Shown piece after piece: positions 60,038 to 64,000 of a DNA stretch of 64,000 nt. The position numbers and the translations under genes were made by a program. This stretch comes from Methyloprofundus sp. (GTDB lineage Bacteria > Pseudomonadota > Gammaproteobacteria > Methylococcales > Methylomonadaceae). Under the pieces are notes generated by a model. The model was given only the letters and a program-made list of their open reading frames with translations, was not told the DNA's origin and ran no database searches. The stretch is taken from contig JACUUF010000001.1 in NCBI GenBank assembly GCA_014859465.1, positions 62,001 to 126,000 of the forward strand, in the 5' to 3' direction. Every line of letters starts with the position of its first letter. Position 1 is the stretch's first letter.

Positions 60038-61044
60038 TGCTTGCTCACCTCACCTTTTATCTCAGCTTCAAGATCAGTTAACATACTTGATTTATACCCT
60101 TCAATCTCTTGAGACTCAGCTGTCTTCTTAAAGAATGAAAGGAGGTCAACAACTCCATTTAAGCCTTCAAAGTCAGCCTTAGAAAGCACTAAATCGTAAT
60201 TGCACTTTAGCGCCCTTAAGACCAGATCATCAAGTCCTTCAATATCCTTGCTGTCACTGCGCATATTTAATAGCTCTATTGTCTTGTCAATAGACGGCGT
60301 ATCAATAAGATTAGAAAGCTTTGAGGCTTTTCCTCCTGACCGTATGGATTTCAATATCACTTCATCTAAAGGTGTATCCAATAGCCTGTTAAATTTTTCT
60401 ATACCATCATCAAGGTCGATATATTCGCCCTCTATGCAGTCATCTCCCTCAAAACTCACCTCAATACCCATTATTGATTCGTTCAGGTTGATCTCTACTG
60501 AAGCATCACCCCATTCAATACCATTTTCGTGAAGATAATCCTCTAAATACCTAATGAGCAATCGAGTATCTAGATCAGTGTTTTTAATAGGACCTTCAGA
60601 GGAGCTAATGTCAATGCTTTCTATTTCTTTGTTAAAAATAAATAAATTCAAATGAATAGCATCAAGACTTTTTAAATATTTAAGTTCATATTCAAGCTCA
60701 AACGAGCTAAAAAAGTCGCTAAAATTGACCTTTTTCTCATCTTTAATTTTAACGGCTTCCTTCTCATAAAAAGCCATCTTAAAAGAGGTTCGAGATTCAT
60801 GAGGCTCTGTATTATTGAAGTAGAGAAAGCCTGTTGAACCTTCATCATCAAAGATATCAACATCAAGTGACGATTCAACAAAGTTACGAAATAATTCACT
60901 CAGCCCATCTTTAGAAGGCTGATTTATATCCCCTACGATGTCGACATGATCCACTCCTCCTGTTTCTGCATTACCTGAAAAGCTAACACTCACTTCTCTT
61001 GCTTGCAGCTTGTCAAGATACTCTTTTAATGTTAAATCCTGCAT
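60034..61044 (-). CDS. Acidic tail-family protein
   Basis: A 336-residue acidic protein, beta-rich in its first 230 residues (REVSVSFSGNAETGGVDHVD; FELEYELKYLKSLDAIHLNL) and helical afterwards. The C-tail EGYKSSMLTDL starts at Y317. It is first in a two-gene transcript with the ankyrin pseudogene. An extended -10 type box lies at 61073. Not recognised. Confidence 0.8.
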   Translation of the reverse strand: MQDLTLKEYLDKLQAREVSVSFSGNAETGGVDHVDIVGDINQPSKDGLSELFRNFVESSLDVDIFDDEGSTGFLYFNNTEPHESRTSFKMAFYEKEAVKIKDEKKVNFSDFFSSFELEYELKYLKSLDAIHLNLFIFNKEIESIDISSSEGPIKNTDLDTRLLIRYLEDYLHENGIEWGDASVEINLNESIMGIEVSFEGDDCIEGEYIDLDDGIEKFNRLLDTPLDEVILKSIRSGGKASKLSNLIDTPSIDKTIELLNMRSDSKDIEGLDDLVLRALKCNYDLVLSKADFEGLNGVVDLLSFFKKTAESQEIEGYKSSMLTDLEAEIKGEVSKQ

Positions 61045-61072
61045 TGAGCAATCTCCGTATTACATAACAAAT

Positions 61073-61080
61073 ATTATACA
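61073..61080 (-). promoter_or_regulatory. -10 promoter element
   Basis: Minus-strand TGTATAAT, about 29 bases before the ATG at 61044. Confidence 0.5.
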
Positions 61081-61220
61081 GCACCCATACCTTATAAAGC
61101 TTCAATCCTGGATGTGAAGATAAATATAAATCGCAAATAATTGTTGCTAAATAGGTAAATAAAAGGCAATATATAGATAACAATTGAAAATTACTGAATA
61201 AATATAAAAAGGACAAGCCT

Positions 61221-62582
61221 ATGACTTACGAGCAGCTTTTCAAACAAATGCCACAATGGTTTAACGATATGTTTGGCTATGATTTAAGACACTCAAGAAA
61301 GCAGTGGGATATCCATAGCTTAGCTGAAATAGACGAATCAATGAGCGATTTAAAAGAAAAAGGCAAAGAAAGTAAGTTTTACAACATGCCAATCGTAAAT
61401 CGTTTCGTTAATGGTGGGAATGCTTACCATATTTTGTTTTTAGGAACGATTGAGCGCCTTGAAATTGTAAACGAAATGGTGGGAGACTCTAATTTGAGCT
61501 ACTTTGATGTAGCGCAATTCATTATGGCCGAACCAGAAGGTCGCAATCTAAAGCTCGACCCAATAAGAGTCCTTAAAACATTTATCGAAGAAAGCCCGAT
61601 GACCGTTAAAGACTTCCTGATTAAGTGCAGCCATCATGCCCAGGGTCGTGTTACCTACTCTATTCGAGATCATGTGGCTCAAATGTTAGGTAAGACAAAC
61701 ATTGGGAATGATCTAACTACCGAGTTTTTCCAAGTTCCTGAGGATAAAACACTCTATATCGAACTTGGCCAAGATAAAATTGAGTCCCTGCCACTTATTA
61801 TTAGTACAAGGGATAGCACAAGCGGAGTACCAGGAGTCTTATTAAAGGAAGAATCCGAGCCGCTTGAAGGGTTTTATGTAAGTTCACGCTATGAAACATT
61901 TGACCAGGCTCAACACAGAGAATCCTTATCTCACTACACCAATAAAAACGGCTTTAAAACACATATAGAGGTCTTAATTGATACCTTTGGTGCCGGATTT
62001 GGTCATTTAAAAACCATCTCACTTTTATTTCATGGTCGAGTTACAAAAGATAATGATGTAGAAGAGCCAATAAATACCGGTTTTTCATTTGTTGATTTTC
62101 ATATACCTATTTACGAAGACGAAGAAAGAGAAATTAACCTTCAAAAACTTATCGATGTTCATTTTGAATTGTGGAGAGAGACTTATGACTGGTCTGACAA
62201 CTTCTTTAATAACCAAAAAGAGTTAACATCACTTGCGATTGTGTCACTTCTTTATATTAACTCAACAGAATTTAGAGAGAAAGTTATCCCGTTCAAGGAG
62301 TTAAAAAGAAAAGTTGATACAATTTCTGCAAAAAAAAGACGTAAGTTCGAAACGAAATTAAGTCATACTGTCGATAGAATTTATGTTGGCCACAATGAGC
62401 TCGAAACGGGCGTTAGCCATAAAACAGGAAGCAAGGTAAGGCTTCATTATCGACGCGGCCATTTTAAAGGCCAAAGACACGGCAAAAGCAATCAACTAAA
62501 AAAGGTTATCTGGATCAAGCCAACCCTTGTTGGAAAGGATAAGACAGAAGAGCCGGTCTTAAAAAGCAAGGTTTATAATTAG
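61221..62582 (+). CDS. Large protein with AcrVA2-like C-terminal module
   Basis: A 453-residue protein. Its last 60 residues (KVRLHYRRGHFKGQRHGKSN, KKVIWIKPTLVGKD) resemble the C-terminal RRGHWHGYWQG...RW.P segment of the anti-CRISPR AcrVA2. Mid-protein FFQVPEDKTLYIELG also recalls AcrVA2's LPDW-YVDI region. AcrVA2 relatives occur on many plasmids and phages; known AcrVA2 blocks Cas12a production by acting on its mRNA. No Cas12a is present here, so the target is open. AAAAAGGA precedes the ATG. No C-tail. Confidence 0.6.
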   Translation: MTYEQLFKQMPQWFNDMFGYDLRHSRKQWDIHSLAEIDESMSDLKEKGKESKFYNMPIVNRFVNGGNAYHILFLGTIERLEIVNEMVGDSNLSYFDVAQFIMAEPEGRNLKLDPIRVLKTFIEESPMTVKDFLIKCSHHAQGRVTYSIRDHVAQMLGKTNIGNDLTTEFFQVPEDKTLYIELGQDKIESLPLIISTRDSTSGVPGVLLKEESEPLEGFYVSSRYETFDQAQHRESLSHYTNKNGFKTHIEVLIDTFGAGFGHLKTISLLFHGRVTKDNDVEEPINTGFSFVDFHIPIYEDEEREINLQKLIDVHFELWRETYDWSDNFFNNQKELTSLAIVSLLYINSTEFREKVIPFKELKRKVDTISAKKRRKFETKLSHTVDRIYVGHNELETGVSHKTGSKVRLHYRRGHFKGQRHGKSNQLKKVIWIKPTLVGKDKTEEPVLKSKVYN

Positions 62583-63164
62583 TATGCCGGGGCATTCAAG
62601 GCTTGGCATCTTGGACGCCCCACTTAATTCTTGATAAATTTCATTCTCATAATCATTAAGAATTATTTCTTCTCTTTTTTTGATTTCATCATTGAGAATT
62701 TTGACAACATTAAGTTTGCCCCTGCTTTTAGCTAAACTTATTGGATCACTTCCATTGGAAGGGGCTGGATCGATACTTGCACCAAGATCTAAAAGCTTTT
62801 TAGTTATTCCTATCTCATCTCTACCGCCCGATGCTTCTACCTGAAGAGCCGTCCAGCCGCGCTCACTTTTAATATCTAAATCCAAACCCGCTTCATAAAG
62901 AAACTCAATCATTTCTATGGCACGAGTAGAGCCCTTTAAGACACGGTGCAAGACAGAGCTGCCACGGTGATCCAAATCATCAAGCTTTATACCCATACCT
63001 ACCAATCTTTTTGCCGCATCAAAATGCTTCTGGTAGAAAATCCGGTGAATTAATTTGTCACCATTGGCACATTGAGCCTCCGGGTCAGCCCCTAGAACAA
63101 TAAGGGCTATACCGGCGCTCGTAGCGGATGCGCTCCAATCATCATAGGATACCGTATCAAGCAA
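62559..63164 (-). CDS. Ankyrin-repeat protein with C-tail, start unclear
   Basis: About 201 residues from a TTG at 63164. Ankyrin repeats are visible (DKLIHRIFYQKHFDAAKRLV; SSVLHRVLKGSTRAIEMIEF; WTALQVEASGGRDEIGITKK). The C-tail NDYENEIYQEL starts at Y172. In-frame codons upstream (SKVQPNETKLLAELLD) match the usual ankyrin cap, but the expected ATG position reads ACC, so the original start may be mutated. Its 3' end overlaps the converging gene by 24 bases. Confidence 0.75.
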   Translation of the reverse strand: MLDTVSYDDWSASATSAGIALIVLGADPEAQCANGDKLIHRIFYQKHFDAAKRLVGMGIKLDDLDHRGSSVLHRVLKGSTRAIEMIEFLYEAGLDLDIKSERGWTALQVEASGGRDEIGITKKLLDLGASIDPAPSNGSDPISLAKSRGKLNVVKILNDEIKKREEIILNDYENEIYQELSGASKMPSLECPGILIINLAF

Positions 63165-63206
63165 TTCAGCTAGTAATTTTGTCTCATTGGGCTGTACTTT
63201 ACTGGT

Positions 63207-63641
63207 TTATTCTTCAAGAAGACCTCCATTGCAAGGCATAGTTAAATCCACTTCCCTTTCCAATGTTTCTAAATAATCCTGAATTAAAGATTTTTCACGC
63301 TTAGCGATTTCAGATTGAATGAGCGAAGTGACTGAAGAATACCCCAGGACAGACCCAAAGCTATGCCAATGTACAGCCTCAGTCAACGCACTGCGCCCAA
63401 CCCTATCTTTCGCATTCGCATCTGCACCAATAGCAATCAAGACCTTTACGCAGTCAAAGTGACCTGAAATAACTGAATGAATTAAAGCATTACATCCCCG
63501 CTTATCTTTCGCATTTACATCGGCTCCCTGTTTAATAAGCGCAATCAATTGATAATTATGATCCAGGGTCCAGTCTTCACGAATCTCAATAGAATTCATA
63601 AGCTCGACCAACTCCATAGTCTTCCCCTGGTCATAGCTCAT
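63207..63641 (-). CDS. Ankyrin-repeat protein with C-tail
   Basis: A 144-residue protein with the cap (ELVELMNSIEIREDW) like the genes at 1251 and 1769, then about three repeats (GCNALIHSVISGHFDCVKVL; GADANAKDRVGRSALTEAV). The C-tail is QDYLETLEREV (Y123), with leucine replacing R/K. It overlaps the upstream gene by 11 bases (ATGAGCTATGA). Confidence 0.85.
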   Translation of the reverse strand: MSYDQGKTMELVELMNSIEIREDWTLDHNYQLIALIKQGADVNAKDKRGCNALIHSVISGHFDCVKVLIAIGADANAKDRVGRSALTEAVHWHSFGSVLGYSSVTSLIQSEIAKREKSLIQDYLETLEREVDLTMPCNGGLLEE

Positions 63642-64000
63642 GATTGAAAATCTCTGGGTTTATAAAAGAGTGAATCTCGTTTGATAAGTCATTTGCATAA
63701 AGAGACTGAGCTTTCTGCTCAATCCTTTTTATCTCATTCTGAATAGACTCAACAATCTTATGATGGCCGCCGGATTTAGCTAGGTTTAATGGCGACTCCT
63801 CTTCGTCACAGCTTAAAAATAAATCCACCCCTAAAGAAATAAACTTTTCAACTAACAATTCCTTGCCATTCCATGCGCTAAACTGAAGGGGCGTCCAACC
63901 ATTTCTATTGCGCATCTCAGTATGACTCTCAATATTAAAATCTACGCCTTTAGATGCGAGAATATCAATAATTGACAAGGATTCTGCTTCAGGAATTCGA
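63631..64000 (-). CDS. Ankyrin-repeat protein with C-tail, 5' end beyond the window
   Basis: The frame is open to the right edge, so the N-terminus is missing. Visible repeats include GWTPLQFSAWNGKELLVEKF and ESPLNLAKSGGHHKIVESIQ. A charged helix precedes the C-tail SLYANDLSNEI. It continues the minus-strand ankyrin block. Confidence 0.8.
   Translation of the reverse strand, partial: RIPEAESLSIIDILASKGVDFNIESHTEMRNRNGWTPLQFSAWNGKELLVEKFISLGVDLFLSCDEEESPLNLAKSGGHHKIVESIQNEIKRIEQKAQSLYANDLSNEIHSFINPEIFNHEL

Noticed and set aside
535-64000. The C-tail as a known Dot/Icm E-block or sortase signal
   Set aside because: There is no LPXTG-like motif or hydrophobic anchor, and the conserved Tyr-Arg/Lys spacing is more specific than an E-block. 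No such secretion genes are in the window.

Overview
The window looks like an AT-rich accessory region (large plasmid, integrative element or genomic island) of a Gram-negative bacterium, most likely a gammaproteobacterium. That placement is inference: it rests on a compact type II-C Cas9 whose crRNA repeat and tracrRNA resemble those of Neisseria-type systems, plus TnpB-, Panacea- and WYL-type accessory genes. No rRNA, tRNA or housekeeping gene was seen. Genes are small, densely packed and mostly of unknown function. Several carry single-base indels or in-frame stops, so the region is either decaying or contains some sequencing indels.

The most striking feature is a family of about 33 genes, on both strands and at both ends of the window, whose proteins have unrelated bodies but end in nearly the same short tail, called the C-tail here: Y-[R/K]-x-x-[I/L/V]-x-x-[D/E]-[L/I/V], followed by roughly 2 to 25 mostly polar residues. 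Bodies carrying it include ankyrin repeats, LRV/HEAT-like helical repeats, a second helical repeat with recurrent NPS/NPT/DPD turns, and several non-repeat acidic proteins that form paralogous pairs. The tail also survives in the broken copies. Many of these genes or short operons start from a strong extended -10 promoter close to TGnTATAATGT. A shared targeting, secretion, docking or assembly tag is the simplest inference.

Layout. 1-3700: tail-family genes and remnants. 3768-10059: a WYL regulator, an inverted repeat, an antisense tracrRNA, cas9, cas1, a frameshifted cas2 and a CRISPR array with 7 perfect repeats, one degenerate repeat and one badly decayed but still phased repeat. 10069-12378: a tail-family gene, an XRE regulator and a small membrane protein. 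12414-13632: a solo tnpB element. 13648-24012: a run of small mobile-element-like genes, all on the + strand (zinc-ribbon, DUF6283-like, Cro-like and tandem HTH, Toprim-like, membrane proteins, remnants). 24094-37907: tail-family genes of several folds, interrupted by 27511-30239. 38126-44943: small unknown and membrane genes, a large ankyrin protein without the tail, a MITE-like inverted-repeat element and a Panacea antitoxin-like gene. 45338-48312: a two-gene minus-strand operon, a tyrosine recombinase and a Fic protein. 48378-64000: a second large tail-family block, including a tightly overlapping ankyrin operon at 52683-57170 and an AcrVA2-like protein at 61221.

How it may work together (inference): the cas9 module could still interfere using its fixed spacers but probably cannot acquire new ones with a broken cas2. 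The recombinase and tnpB suggest mobility. The tail family appears to diversify by tandem duplication and by moving one tail onto different scaffolds, as expected for effectors, toxins or interaction proteins that use common delivery or docking machinery. No secretion or delivery machinery is visible in the window.
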